Assembly: GCA_015654695.1 (NCBI GenBank)
Contig: JAATGJ010000103.1
Location: 20,211-84,210 of the forward strand
Length of the DNA stretch: 64,000 nucleotides
Direction of reading: 5' to 3'
Source: Chitinophagales bacterium
GTDB taxonomy: Bacteria; Bacteroidota; Bacteroidia; Chitinophagales; Chitinophagaceae
A model generated the notes under the pieces. That model searched no databases, was not told where the DNA came from, and saw only the letters and a list, made by a program, of their open reading frames with translations. Within the stretch, counting starts at the first letter, position 1. Each line of letters starts with the position of its first letter. This document shows positions 55,538 to 63,875 of this stretch, one piece after another. A program made the position numbers and the translations under genes.

Positions 55538-57181
55538 ATGAAACTGAAAAATATAATCTATACAACAACTCTTACGGCGCTGATGATAGCGGCTGTAACA
55601 GGATGTAGTAAAAAACGATTCGACATTAACGCGAACCCCAATGATGTAACAGATGTTTCTGTTACACCTTCAGTTCTTTTGCCGGGCGCGCTGCAATACA
55701 CCAGCTCCACTATCGCATCGGAATGGTGGTTCATTGACTGGTGGATGGGACATGGAGCAAGATCTGGTTCTTACCAATCCTTCAACGAAGAAGAGACCTA
55801 TAAATTCACCAATGATTTTCATGTTGGAATATGGAACCAGCTGTACTATAATGCCACCAACTACAACTTGATGGTCAATAAAGCTATAGAAACTGGTGCA
55901 GGTACTTATGAGGCTATTGGACGTATCATGAAATCACATTGTTTCCAGATACTGGTGGATGTGTATGGCAATGTTCCATATAGCGAAGCTTTTAAAGGCA
56001 CGGCTACTGCTACTCCCAAATATGATAAAGGGGTAGATGTTTACAAAGGCATTTTTGCAGATCTGGATGCGGCTATTACCTTATTGAATGATGCTGATGC
56101 AACAGATCCTGCAAAGAACCCGGATATCGCAACTGCTGACCTCGTTTTCGCTGGTAACCTTACCCGTTGGAAACAATTTGCCAATACACTCAGGTTAAGA
56201 ATGTTGGTTCATCTATACAATGGAACAGCAACCCAAACTATAGCACCTGGTATTGATGTAGCTGCGCAAGTTGCAAAAATATACGACCCTGCCACCAATA
56301 ACGTGGGCTTTCTTGGTGCTGGCCAATCGGCACATTTGAATCCTGGGTTTTCAGGTACAAAACCTCAGCCTTACTATCGCTTCTGGAATACTACTGAAGC
56401 AGGAAGCGGAAGCCAGCGTGACTGGGCAAGAGCCAGTGAATACGCTATTGATTATTATACCTGGGATGGTGATCTCCGTATCAACCGTTTTTATGTAGCA
56501 CCTTCAGGCGGTCATAATGGAATTCCATTCGGTACACCGTCAAGCAATACCGCACCATTGGGCGATGCACTTTCTTCAGTAAGAGGACCGGGCCTGTCTC
56601 CGGGTGGGGCCAATTCCCGTGCATGGATACTGACAAGTGTGGAAAGTTTGTTCCTGCAGGCTGAGGCAAGGCAGCGTGGTATCATTACCACGGGCCCTAC
56701 GGCTTTTGCGCTACTTACATCAGCTATACAGGAATCCTTGGTGTGGTTGACCGTCCGACCATTGCCAACAACGGCTGTTCCCAATCCTCCTGCTGATGAT
56801 GCGTATGCTGTTGCAAGGGCCAACGCTTATATTTCCGGGAATGCTACTTACCCTGATGTTGATTATAATGCTGCCCCTTTAGGTGCTGGATTACCCGCTG
56901 GTGGACTGTACACTATTCTTCAGCAAAAATGGTTTGCATTAAATAGCATAGCCCCTTATGAAATATGGACAGACTGGAGAAGAACAGGTATTGTTTATGG
57001 TGTAGGAGGTGGTTTTGTTGCTGGTCCTACCATTTCTGTTGATCCGGGTACGCCTGCAGGTGCTAAGATTCCTATTCGATTGTATTATCCCCAGAATGAG
57101 TACAACTATAATCCTACCAATGTAGCCGCGGAAGGAACGATAAATGTAACTACCAGCAAGATATTCTGGGATTTAAACTAA
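55538..57181 (+). CDS. SusD/RagB family nutrient-binding lipoprotein
   Basis: 547 residues. The signal ends in the lipobox AVTGC (Cys23), followed by KKRFDINANPNDVTDVSVTPS, the usual start of the SusD-like_2 group. Helical TPR-like regions (AIGRIMKSHCFQILVDVYGNVPYSEAF, FADLDAAITLLNDAD, LRLRMLVHLYN) and the late IAPYEIWTDWRRTG and FPLRLYYP-type segment (IPIRLYYPQNEYNYN) fit the family. It sits on the cell surface over the SusC barrel and hands over ligand. Start is 19 bp after the SusC stop. Confidence 0.93.
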   Translation: MKLKNIIYTTTLTALMIAAVTGCSKKRFDINANPNDVTDVSVTPSVLLPGALQYTSSTIASEWWFIDWWMGHGARSGSYQSFNEEETYKFTNDFHVGIWNQLYYNATNYNLMVNKAIETGAGTYEAIGRIMKSHCFQILVDVYGNVPYSEAFKGTATATPKYDKGVDVYKGIFADLDAAITLLNDADATDPAKNPDIATADLVFAGNLTRWKQFANTLRLRMLVHLYNGTATQTIAPGIDVAAQVAKIYDPATNNVGFLGAGQSAHLNPGFSGTKPQPYYRFWNTTEAGSGSQRDWARASEYAIDYYTWDGDLRINRFYVAPSGGHNGIPFGTPSSNTAPLGDALSSVRGPGLSPGGANSRAWILTSVESLFLQAEARQRGIITTGPTAFALLTSAIQESLVWLTVRPLPTTAVPNPPADDAYAVARANAYISGNATYPDVDYNAAPLGAGLPAGGLYTILQQKWFALNSIAPYEIWTDWRRTGIVYGVGGGFVAGPTISVDPGTPAGAKIPIRLYYPQNEYNYNPTNVAAEGTINVTTSKIFWDLN

Positions 57182-57206
57182 ACGCGTCATCTTTAAATTT
57201 ATAAAC

Positions 57207-58169
57207 ATGAGAAAAATATTATTAGTAACACTGGCGGCATCGCTGATCATTACGATGGCAGGGTGTTTAAAAGATAAGGGGTTTGAAAATGAAGAGTATG
57301 GCATCCAGATCAAAGAGGTAAAAGCCGTTGCTTTTCCGGAAGTGCTCGGCAGCCCGATAGTTGTAGGGATTAACTCGCAGGCTACTCCCCAGATTATAGA
57401 TGGTCCTTTGATTACCCTGGAGCAGGAGGGAGTTGCTGCAAGCGATGTAAAAATCACCCTTGAGATCAACCAGGCATTGTTGCCTCTGGCGGATACTAAC
57501 CTGGTTGCACTGTTACCCACTCAATTTAGTATTAATACACTGAATGTTACCATTCCTGCCGGCGAAAGACTTTCAGACATACTCAAGATCACTATTCCGA
57601 ATTCATCATTATTGGATGCTACTACTGCTTATGGTATTGGATTAACTATTAAATCAGTTGATCAGGGTTATATAGTTGCCGCTAACCTGAAAGACATTGT
57701 GTTTGCATTTAATATTAAAAATCAGTATGATGGAAAATATTCAATAAAAGGTAAGTTTTATCACCCCTCATATCCTTATATTCCATTTGCAACTACAGTT
57801 GAAATGCACACGTCCGGACCTAACAGTGTAAAAATGTACTGGCCGGCTGCTGATGATTATGCCAATCCCTGGTCAACCGGATCTGCTTTGACATGGTTTG
57901 ATTTACAGGATCCTGACTTTACAATTAATCCTGCCACTAATGCTGTAACTGTACAGAATGTTTCAGCAGGAGCTGTTACCTTTTATGTAATGGGTCAGGG
58001 CTTTGATAACTTAGGTTACAACAGTCGTTATGAATTAACACCTGTACCCCCAAATACAACGCCCAAAACGATTTACGCTTGCTATGGTTATAATGCACCA
58101 GGCGGAGTTTTTGCTGCTGGTACAACCAGGATGTGGATAGATACTTTGGTCTATACTGGTCCGAGATAA
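57207..58169 (+). CDS. DUF1735-like surface lipoprotein of the SusCD locus
   Basis: 320 residues with lipobox ITMAGC (Cys20). Residues about 40-165 look like a DUF1735 Ig-type domain (LEINQALLP, TLNVTIPAGERLSDILKITIPNSSLL, YGIGLTIKSVDQG), followed by a C-terminal beta-rich domain beginning NQYDGKYSIKGKFYHP. Such lipoproteins commonly follow SusC/SusD pairs and are thought to bind the same ligand. It starts 25 bp after the SusD stop and is closed by a strong terminator. Confidence 0.78.
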   Translation: MRKILLVTLAASLIITMAGCLKDKGFENEEYGIQIKEVKAVAFPEVLGSPIVVGINSQATPQIIDGPLITLEQEGVAASDVKITLEINQALLPLADTNLVALLPTQFSINTLNVTIPAGERLSDILKITIPNSSLLDATTAYGIGLTIKSVDQGYIVAANLKDIVFAFNIKNQYDGKYSIKGKFYHPSYPYIPFATTVEMHTSGPNSVKMYWPAADDYANPWSTGSALTWFDLQDPDFTINPATNAVTVQNVSAGAVTFYVMGQGFDNLGYNSRYELTPVPPNTTPKTIYACYGYNAPGGVFAAGTTRMWIDTLVYTGPR

Positions 58170-58191
58170 TGTCAAAACTCATTGCTTAGAT

Positions 58192-58227
58192 AAACTGTCC
58201 CGACTTATGCGGGACAGTTTTTTTATT
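58192..58227 (+). terminator. Rho-independent terminator of the SusCD operon
   Basis: Perfect 11-bp stem AAACTGTCCCG (58192-58202) / CGGGACAGTTT (58210-58220), 7-nt loop, then a T run. 22 bp after the third gene. Confidence 0.92.
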
Positions 58228-58251
58228 TTATCAGCAAGCTAAAAGCTTTAC

Positions 58252-58259
58252 TATTTTTG
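58252..58259 (+). promoter_or_regulatory. Candidate -7 promoter box of the DUF3467 gene
   Basis: Exact TAnnTTTG match (TATTTTTG), 19 nt before the ATG at 58279 and just after the SusCD terminator. No clear -33 element. Confidence 0.5.
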
Positions 58260-58278
58260 ATATACTAAAAAACCAATC

Positions 58279-58593
58279 ATGCCCGATCAACCGCAGCCAC
58301 CCAATCAACTCAATATAGAAATTTCGGAAGAAGTAGCAGAGGGTTCTTATGCTAACCTGGCTATCATTACCCATTCACATGCGGAGTTTGTAATAGATTT
58401 TGTGAACGTAATGCCCGGTACACCCAAAAGCAAAGTAAAGTCACGTATCATCCTTACCCCGCAACATGCTAAAAGGCTGATGAAAGCGTTAACAGAAAAT
58501 ATCAGTAAGTATGAAGCCGTGAATGGAGTTATCAAAGACCTGGAAGAAATACAATTACCTTTTAATTTTGGCGGGCCTACGGCACAGGCTTAG
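58279..58593 (+). CDS. DUF3467 domain protein
   Basis: A 104-residue soluble protein matching DUF3467 over most of its length: EEVAEGSYANLAIITHSHAEFVIDF (positions about 15-40), then PKSKVKSRIILTPQHAKRLMKAL and a C-terminal helix with NISKYE. The family is widespread in Bacteroidota and its function is unknown. It is short, highly charged and probably cytoplasmic. It stands alone, with its own promoter box. Confidence 0.85.
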   Translation: MPDQPQPPNQLNIEISEEVAEGSYANLAIITHSHAEFVIDFVNVMPGTPKSKVKSRIILTPQHAKRLMKALTENISKYEAVNGVIKDLEEIQLPFNFGGPTAQA

Positions 58594-58682
58594 GGAAGCC
58601 ATTAAGTCAAATGAGTCAAATGGAGCCCTGCAGTTCGGAAAGCTATACTGATCAAATCGTTTTTTAAACCAAATTCTATTTT

Positions 58683-59390
58683 ATGAAAGTTATTATCGTT
58701 TTTTTTATGGCTTTTGTTTTTTCAGATGCGATAGCCCAGCAATCCTCTTATTTTGATCCGGCCCAGGCCTATAACAGGCTGTTGATAGAAAAGAATAATG
58801 GAACTTATACAAGGGTTGGTAATTTCAAGGTTATCGGCACTTCTTATTTATACGGGGAGAAAAACAAAGGCGATATTTATGGCACTAATGAAACGGGGAA
58901 TGATATTTTGCTGAGCTACGATACCTATACGCAAAATGTTTATTTTTTTCCTGCTTCCACCCCGGGTGTTTCACTCACAAAAGAACCATCTTCACTTGAT
59001 TCGTTTAAAATAAAGAAGAACCCTGCTGTCAGCCTGGAAGAGGATATAACTTTTGTGTATGGAACTATTATTGGGGCGACAGACAAAAGTTATTACCAGG
59101 TTATTGCAAAAGGTAAAAAAGCAAATCTCTATAAAAGATATAAAGCAGAGCTGGGCGTTGTCAGTACAAATTATATCCAGTCGGAACTCCGCCAGTTCAA
59201 TATCCTTGTAGAGTATTATTATACCGATTCAACAGGCAAAGGGACGAAAAAACTGAAGATAGCTGCGAAGAACCTGGCGAAAGAATTTGCATCCATCAAA
59301 GACCTGTCATCCTTCATTAACAGTGATGAGCTGAATGAATTCAGGGACAGGGAGCTTGTAAGGATTTTTCATGAGTTGAATAGTGAGTGA
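58683..59390 (+). CDS. Secreted protein of unknown function
   Basis: 235 residues with a signal peptide (MKVIIVFFMAFVFSDAIAQ). The mature part begins SSYFDPAQAYNRLL and has many Lys/Tyr/Asn residues; the last third is helical and charged (IAAKNLAKEFASIKDLSSFI). No lipobox or sorting domain, so probably periplasmic. It ends 27 bp from the convergent radC. I do not recognise the family. Confidence 0.7.
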   Translation: MKVIIVFFMAFVFSDAIAQQSSYFDPAQAYNRLLIEKNNGTYTRVGNFKVIGTSYLYGEKNKGDIYGTNETGNDILLSYDTYTQNVYFFPASTPGVSLTKEPSSLDSFKIKKNPAVSLEEDITFVYGTIIGATDKSYYQVIAKGKKANLYKRYKAELGVVSTNYIQSELRQFNILVEYYYTDSTGKGTKKLKIAAKNLAKEFASIKDLSSFINSDELNEFRDRELVRIFHELNSE

Positions 59391-59417
59391 GTTATAATAA
59401 ATCTTCCTGGTATTATC

Positions 59418-60110
59418 CTACAGTATCCCCTCATCAGCAAAACTATAATACCCGCTTTCGCTAACGATAATATGATCCACCACCCGGATGTCGAAAAATT
59501 TAGCGGCTTCCCTGATCTTGGAAGTTAATTCTTCATCAGCACGGCTTGGTTTCAGGCTGCCGGAAGGATGGTTGTGGCAGAGTATAATGCTAACAGCATC
59601 TTCGTCCAGCGCTTTTTTTAAAATGACACGTGGATCGGCTACGGTACCGGTTATTCCGCCTTCGCTTATTATCTCAAAATGCCTGATCTTATTGGCCCTG
59701 TTCAGGAAGATAACAGCAAATACTTCATGCCGGTAGTCTTTTAGCATAGACTGCAGGTATTGGGCTATTTCATTACTGGTGCTTATCACCTGTCTTTCCA
59801 ATGCCAGGGATGCATGTCTTCTTCTGCCCAGTTCCAGTGCGGCAGCTATGGTAATGGCTTTGGCTTCTCCAATACCTTTTACCTTCATCAGGTCTTTTAC
59901 AGTAAGCTTTCCCAGTTCATTCAGGTTATCCTTACCCAGTTTTAATATCTCTTTGGCAAGATCGAGTGCCGTCTTATCCTTTGTGCCGTTATGTATAAGT
60001 ATAGCCAGCAATTCTGAGTGGCTGAGGTTTTCTGCGCCCTTCAATAGTAGTTTTTCCCGGGGCCTGTCGTCCTTTGCCCACTGCTTAATTGAGTACTTGT
60101 GCTCTTGCAT
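59418..60110 (-). CDS. radC: RadC family JAB/MPN-domain protein
   Basis: A 230-residue RadC protein. An N-terminal helix-hairpin-helix-like region (about 25-80, LTVKDLMKVKGIGEAKAITI) precedes the JAB/MPN domain with the metal motif HNHPSGSLKPSRADEEL (His-x-His and Asp as zinc ligands) and the upstream glutamate-bearing strand (AVIFLNRANKI). The family is named for DNA repair, but its true biochemical role is unsettled. Full length for the family. A promoter-like box (TAAACTTG, one mismatch, 60122-60115) ends 4 nt before the ATG. Confidence 0.93.
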   Translation of the reverse strand: MQEHKYSIKQWAKDDRPREKLLLKGAENLSHSELLAILIHNGTKDKTALDLAKEILKLGKDNLNELGKLTVKDLMKVKGIGEAKAITIAAALELGRRRHASLALERQVISTSNEIAQYLQSMLKDYRHEVFAVIFLNRANKIRHFEIISEGGITGTVADPRVILKKALDEDAVSIILCHNHPSGSLKPSRADEELTSKIREAAKFFDIRVVDHIIVSESGYYSFADEGIL

Positions 60111-60223
60111 ACAACAAGTTTAGCTAATATTTTTATACCATCAATACAATAATTTTCTGGCTGTATTGAAAAGCGACGACATATTATCCAATAACAATTG
60201 AAAAACCTATAAAATCCCGTGCT

Positions 60224-60439
60224 ATGAGAACTAAATCCGTAACCTCAATGGGTGCTTTACACCCCATCCTTTTCTTTGCAGTAATGTATATAGTTGTATT
60301 ATTTTTCTCGATCTTCATTTGTTCATCCCTTTTTTACAGTTGTAAATCAAGCGGGGCCAGGCTGGCCAAAAAGACTACAGTTCCGGTAAAACAGCAGGCT
60401 TTACCTGTACAGGTTTCTACAGCTGTAGTGCTCAGGTAA
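60224..60439 (+). CDS. Small single-pass membrane protein, hypothetical
   Basis: A 71-residue ORF on its own, with a hydrophobic helix at about 14-40 (ILFFAVMYIVVLFFSIFICSSLF) followed by two cysteines, a Lys/Arg-rich turn and a Pro/Gln/Val tail. The helix ends at YSCKSSG, weakly lipobox-like. It lies between divergent radC and prs, with a modest purine stretch before the ATG. No similarity is recognised; it could be a real membrane peptide or chance. Confidence 0.45.
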   Translation: MRTKSVTSMGALHPILFFAVMYIVVLFFSIFICSSLFYSCKSSGARLAKKTTVPVKQQALPVQVSTAVVLR

Positions 60440-60550
60440 GGGGCTTTCTTTAACCGAATATTTTCTGCACAGCAGGGCTGATTGCGGCGATATTAATATC
60501 TTCGCCGCTCCAAAGGAAACCCTTTATCCCTTTGGTATATTTTTCCCGCT

Positions 60551-61501
60551 ATGCATTCAGCTAAAATTTTCTCCGGGACCGGCTCACAGAAACTGACCGA
60601 ACAGATCTGTAAAAGGTATGGTACTCAACCCGGAAAGGTCAATATCCAGCGTTTTAGTGATGGCGAAATTTCCCCTGTTTTTCTCGAAAGTGTCAGGGGT
60701 GATTATGTTTTCCTCGTGCAAAGCACTTATTCCCCTGCTGAAAATTTCATGGAACTGCTGCTGATGATAGATGCAGCCCGCCGGGCCTCCGCTTATAAAG
60801 TAATAGCCGTACTCCCTTATTATGGGTATGCCAGGCAGGACAGGAAGGACCGCCCGAGGGTAGCCATCGGCGCTAAGCTGGTAGCCAACATGTTAGTAGC
60901 TGCGGGTGCAGACAGGGTTATTACAATGGATCTTCATGCCCCCCAGATACAGGGCTATTTTGATATACCGGTTGACCACCTTGACAGTCATGCTGTTTTT
61001 ATCCCTTATATAGAGAATCTGAAACTGGAAAACCTTACCTTTGCCGCCCCTGATGTGGGAGCTACCAATCGTATCAGGGAAATCGCCAGTTATTTCAATG
61101 CGGCCATGGTGATATGTGATAAGCACAGGAAAAGAGCCAACGAGATCGCCAGCATGGTAGTAATAGGAGATGTAACGGACAGAGATGTTGTGATCATTGA
61201 TGACATCTGTGACACGGGAGGAACACTGGCAAAAAGTGCAGGTCTTTTAAAAGAAAAAGGGGCAAGAACGGTTAGAGCTTTGATTACTCACCCGGTACTG
61301 AGCGGAAAGGCTTACGAGAATATTGAGAACAGTGTACTGGAGGAATTAGTAGTATGTGATACGATTCCGATCAAAAAGGAAACGTCGAAGATCAAAATGA
61401 TATCAGTAGCAGAACTGTTTGCTGTAGCTATTCGAAATGCGTTTGAGAATAAGAGCATCACCAGTTTATTCATTCATTCGCAACGCAGGCAGGGATTATA
61501 G
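60551..61501 (+). CDS. prs: Ribose-phosphate pyrophosphokinase (PRPP synthetase)
   Basis: A 316-residue enzyme making PRPP from ribose 5-phosphate and ATP for nucleotide, His and Trp synthesis. It starts AKIFSGTGSQKLTEQIC, has RFSDGEISPVFLESVRG, the ATP/catalytic segment YYGYARQDRKDRPRVAIGAKL, TMDLHAPQIQGYFDIPVDHL and the PRPP-binding loop VVIIDDICDTGGTL. All key motifs are intact and the length is standard. It leads the conserved prs-rplY-pth order seen in many bacteria. Confidence 0.96.
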   Translation: MHSAKIFSGTGSQKLTEQICKRYGTQPGKVNIQRFSDGEISPVFLESVRGDYVFLVQSTYSPAENFMELLLMIDAARRASAYKVIAVLPYYGYARQDRKDRPRVAIGAKLVANMLVAAGADRVITMDLHAPQIQGYFDIPVDHLDSHAVFIPYIENLKLENLTFAAPDVGATNRIREIASYFNAAMVICDKHRKRANEIASMVVIGDVTDRDVVIIDDICDTGGTLAKSAGLLKEKGARTVRALITHPVLSGKAYENIENSVLEELVVCDTIPIKKETSKIKMISVAELFAVAIRNAFENKSITSLFIHSQRRQGL

Positions 61502-61559
61502 ATTGAGATGAGTGATGCCTTCTCCGGAGTAGTAAAATTTAAATTTAAATAAACAACAA

Positions 61560-62243
61560 ATGAAATCAATTACAATCGAAGGACAACTGAGGACCGGATT
61601 CGGGAAGACCGCCACCCGCCAACTCCGCTCTCAGGAACTGGTGCCTGGTGTAATTTACGGGGGTGCGCAGGAGATCAATTTTTATGCTCCTGCTGCGGCT
61701 TTCAAGAATTTAGTCTATACACCAAGTTTCCAGTTAGCAGAAGTAAAAGTAGATGGCAAAACGTACAGGGCCATTCTTAAAGACCTGCAGTTTGACAAAG
61801 TGGATGACAAACTTATCCACGTTGACCTGCTGGAACTGGTAGAAGATAAAAAAGTGGTGGCTGAAATACCACTAAAGTTTACAGGCACTTCCAAAGGAGT
61901 GAAAGACGGAGGTAAGCTGATCACCAAGATGAAATCGCTGAAAGTAAAAACTTACCCGAAGTACCTGAAACCACAGATCGAGGTAAGTATTGACAACCTT
62001 GAATTAAATGGTAACATCCGGGTAGAAGATGTGAAGATTGACAATTATGAGATATTGAATTCTCCGCGTATCCCCGTAGCTTCAGTGGTATTGACAAGGC
62101 AATTGAAACAGGAAGAAGCAACTACTGCTCCTGCCGCCGGTGCTGCTGCTCCAGCCGCTGCTGCTAAAGCTGGTGCACCTGCCGCTGCCGGTGCTGCCGC
62201 ACCTGCCGCTAAAGCTGCTCCTGCTGCTAAAGGGAAAAAATAA
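61560..62243 (+). CDS. rplY: 50S ribosomal protein L25 (Ctc/TL5 type)
   Basis: 227 residues. The N-terminal 5S-rRNA-binding L25 domain (1-90) has the usual GQLRTGFGKTATRQLRSQELVPGVIYGG opening, followed by the TL5-type C-terminal beta domain (about 95-180). The last 45 residues are almost only Ala, Pro, Lys and Gly, a flexible tail encoded by GCTGCT-rich DNA that is repetitive. Such tails are common in this phylum and are unlikely to be functional domains. It follows prs by 58 bp. Confidence 0.95.
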   Translation: MKSITIEGQLRTGFGKTATRQLRSQELVPGVIYGGAQEINFYAPAAAFKNLVYTPSFQLAEVKVDGKTYRAILKDLQFDKVDDKLIHVDLLELVEDKKVVAEIPLKFTGTSKGVKDGGKLITKMKSLKVKTYPKYLKPQIEVSIDNLELNGNIRVEDVKIDNYEILNSPRIPVASVVLTRQLKQEEATTAPAAGAAAPAAAAKAGAPAAAGAAAPAAKAAPAAKGKK

Positions 62244-62263
62244 GCCTTTTTGGAAAAATATTC

Positions 62264-62293
62264 AAACCCGTGTCAATGATGCGGGTTTTTTTA
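62264..62293 (+). terminator. Rho-independent terminator after rplY
   Basis: 7-bp stem AAACCCG (62264-62270) / CGGGTTT (62282-62288) with an 11-nt loop and a T run; 20 bp after the rplY stop. Confidence 0.85.
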
Positions 62294-62345
62294 TGCGATA
62301 TAATTCATTAGCGAAAATTAGCTGACATTAGCAGTAATTAATGAT

Positions 62346-62921
62346 ATGAAATTTCTGATCGTCGGTTTGGGAAATGTGGGTAATGAGTATGCTCATACCC
62401 GGCATAATATTGGTTTTGAAGTGGTCAATGCCTTTGTCACCAGGCATAATGGAAGTTTCCGTACAGACAGGCTGGCTTTTGTAGCAGACATAAAATGGAA
62501 GGGAAAAATATTCGTTTGTGTTTGTCCCTCGACCTTTATGAACCTGAGCGGGAAAGCAGTAAAGTACTGGATGGAAAAAGAAAAGATCGCCATTGAAAAC
62601 TTGTTAGTGGTGGTTGACGACCTGGCTTTACCATTAAATAAACTAAGGCTGAGACCGGGGGGCAGCGATGCGGGGCATAATGGGCTGAAAAGCCTGCAGG
62701 AATCATTGGCTACGACTGAATACCCGAAGCTCAGGTTTGGTATTGGCAATGATTACCCTAAGGGAATGCAATCCGAATTTGTTCTGGGTAAATGGAGAAA
62801 GGAAGAAGAGCCCCTGGTCAGGTTGAAAATAGATAAATCCGTAGAGGCGATAGAAACCTTTGCTGCTCAGGGGATAACAGCTGCTATGAACGCGGTAAAT
62901 AATAAGGATTTTTCTTTATGA
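62346..62921 (+). CDS. pth: Peptidyl-tRNA hydrolase
   Basis: A 191-residue enzyme that frees tRNA from peptidyl-tRNA drop-off products. The start KFLIVGLGNVGNEYAHTRHNIGFEVV contains the catalytic His20 and the Asn near it, and FMNLSGKAV, VVVDDLALPLNKLRLRPGGSDAGHNGLKSL carry the other conserved residues including the catalytic Asp. Length is normal. Although rplY ends in a terminator, pth comes next as in the common prs-rplY-pth arrangement. It may have its own promoter in the 60 bp in between. Confidence 0.95.
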   Translation: MKFLIVGLGNVGNEYAHTRHNIGFEVVNAFVTRHNGSFRTDRLAFVADIKWKGKIFVCVCPSTFMNLSGKAVKYWMEKEKIAIENLLVVVDDLALPLNKLRLRPGGSDAGHNGLKSLQESLATTEYPKLRFGIGNDYPKGMQSEFVLGKWRKEEEPLVRLKIDKSVEAIETFAAQGITAAMNAVNNKDFSL

Positions 62922-63077
62922 GAAATCAGATTGATTACTTACTTTAGCGTCTCTGACCCCATCCGGTAGTAACCAGGATTTAAATCCAATTGACATATTG
63001 AACAGCTGAATATATAGGATGAACAACCCTGTGTGTAATGTATCCAATGTATTTAATAACTAACCACCACTGTTATT

Positions 63078-63689
63078 ATGAAGATTTTTTGTGTAGGCCG
63101 TAATTATGCAGCGCATGCCGCAGAACTTGGGAATGAAGTTCCCGATGAACCAGTCATTTTTATGAAGCCCAAAAGCGCCATGCTGCAACCGCACACGCCT
63201 TTTTATTATCCTGAATTCACTAACGAATTGAACTATGAGTGTGAACTCGTCCTTCGTATAAGTAAGAACGGGAAATACATCCAGGAAAAATTTGCCAGTA
63301 AGTATTATGATGCTATTACAGCAGGGATAGATTTCACGGCAAGAGATATACAAAACGAGTTAAAGGAAAAAGGCCTGCCCTGGGAAAAGGCAAAAGCCTG
63401 GGACAATTCCGCTGTTATTGGCAAATGGGTTCCTTTTGCCAATATCAAAAACAAAAAAGATATTAATTTTTGTTTGTACAAAAATAAAGAACTCGTACAG
63501 CAGGGCAACTCGATCAATATGCTTCACAACTTTGATGAGATCGTAGCTTATATCTCCAATTACTTTTCTGTTAATATCGGTGATGTGATCTTTACAGGCA
63601 CGCCTGCCGGTGTAGGTGAAGCAGTAGTGGGAGATGAGCTGGAGGGTTTTATTGAAGATGATAGTATGTTTACACTGGAAGTAAAATAA
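63078..63689 (+). CDS. Fumarylacetoacetate hydrolase (FAH) family protein
   Basis: A 203-residue, single-domain FAH-family protein. It opens MKIFCVGRNYAAHAAELGN, and EPVIFMKPKSAML, ELNYECELVL (metal-binding Glu pair), GIDFTARDIQ and GDVIFTGTPAGVG are family signatures. Small members act as acylpyruvases or oxaloacetate decarboxylases with Mg2+; which applies here is not clear. Its closeness to FAHD1-like proteins is by size and motif. It ends just before a strong terminator. Confidence 0.92.
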   Translation: MKIFCVGRNYAAHAAELGNEVPDEPVIFMKPKSAMLQPHTPFYYPEFTNELNYECELVLRISKNGKYIQEKFASKYYDAITAGIDFTARDIQNELKEKGLPWEKAKAWDNSAVIGKWVPFANIKNKKDINFCLYKNKELVQQGNSINMLHNFDEIVAYISNYFSVNIGDVIFTGTPAGVGEAVVGDELEGFIEDDSMFTLEVK

Positions 63690-63738
63690 AAGTAACTTCT
63701 GTTTTTTATATAAGGCAACTGATACCAACTGCATACAT

Positions 63739-63772
63739 GCCATCCCGCTTTGAACGGGATGGCTTTTCTTTG
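63739..63772 (+). terminator. Rho-independent terminator after the FAH-family gene
   Basis: Perfect 9-bp stem GCCATCCCG (63739-63747) / CGGGATGGC (63755-63763), 7-nt loop and a T-rich tail. Confidence 0.9.
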
Positions 63773-63846
63773 CTTTAGTTTGTTGTACGGGATTGGTATG
63801 TTTCCAATTTTTGTTAGCAAACTTCGCAATGACGGAGAACCGTCCT

Positions 63847-63854
63847 TAAATTTG
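63847..63854 (+). promoter_or_regulatory. Candidate -7 promoter box for the E1 gene
   Basis: Exact TAnnTTTG match (TAAATTTG), 21 nt before the ATG at 63876 and after the FAH terminator. No clear -33 element. Confidence 0.5.
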
Positions 63855-63875
63855 CTTCTTTCATTGCCGTCATTC

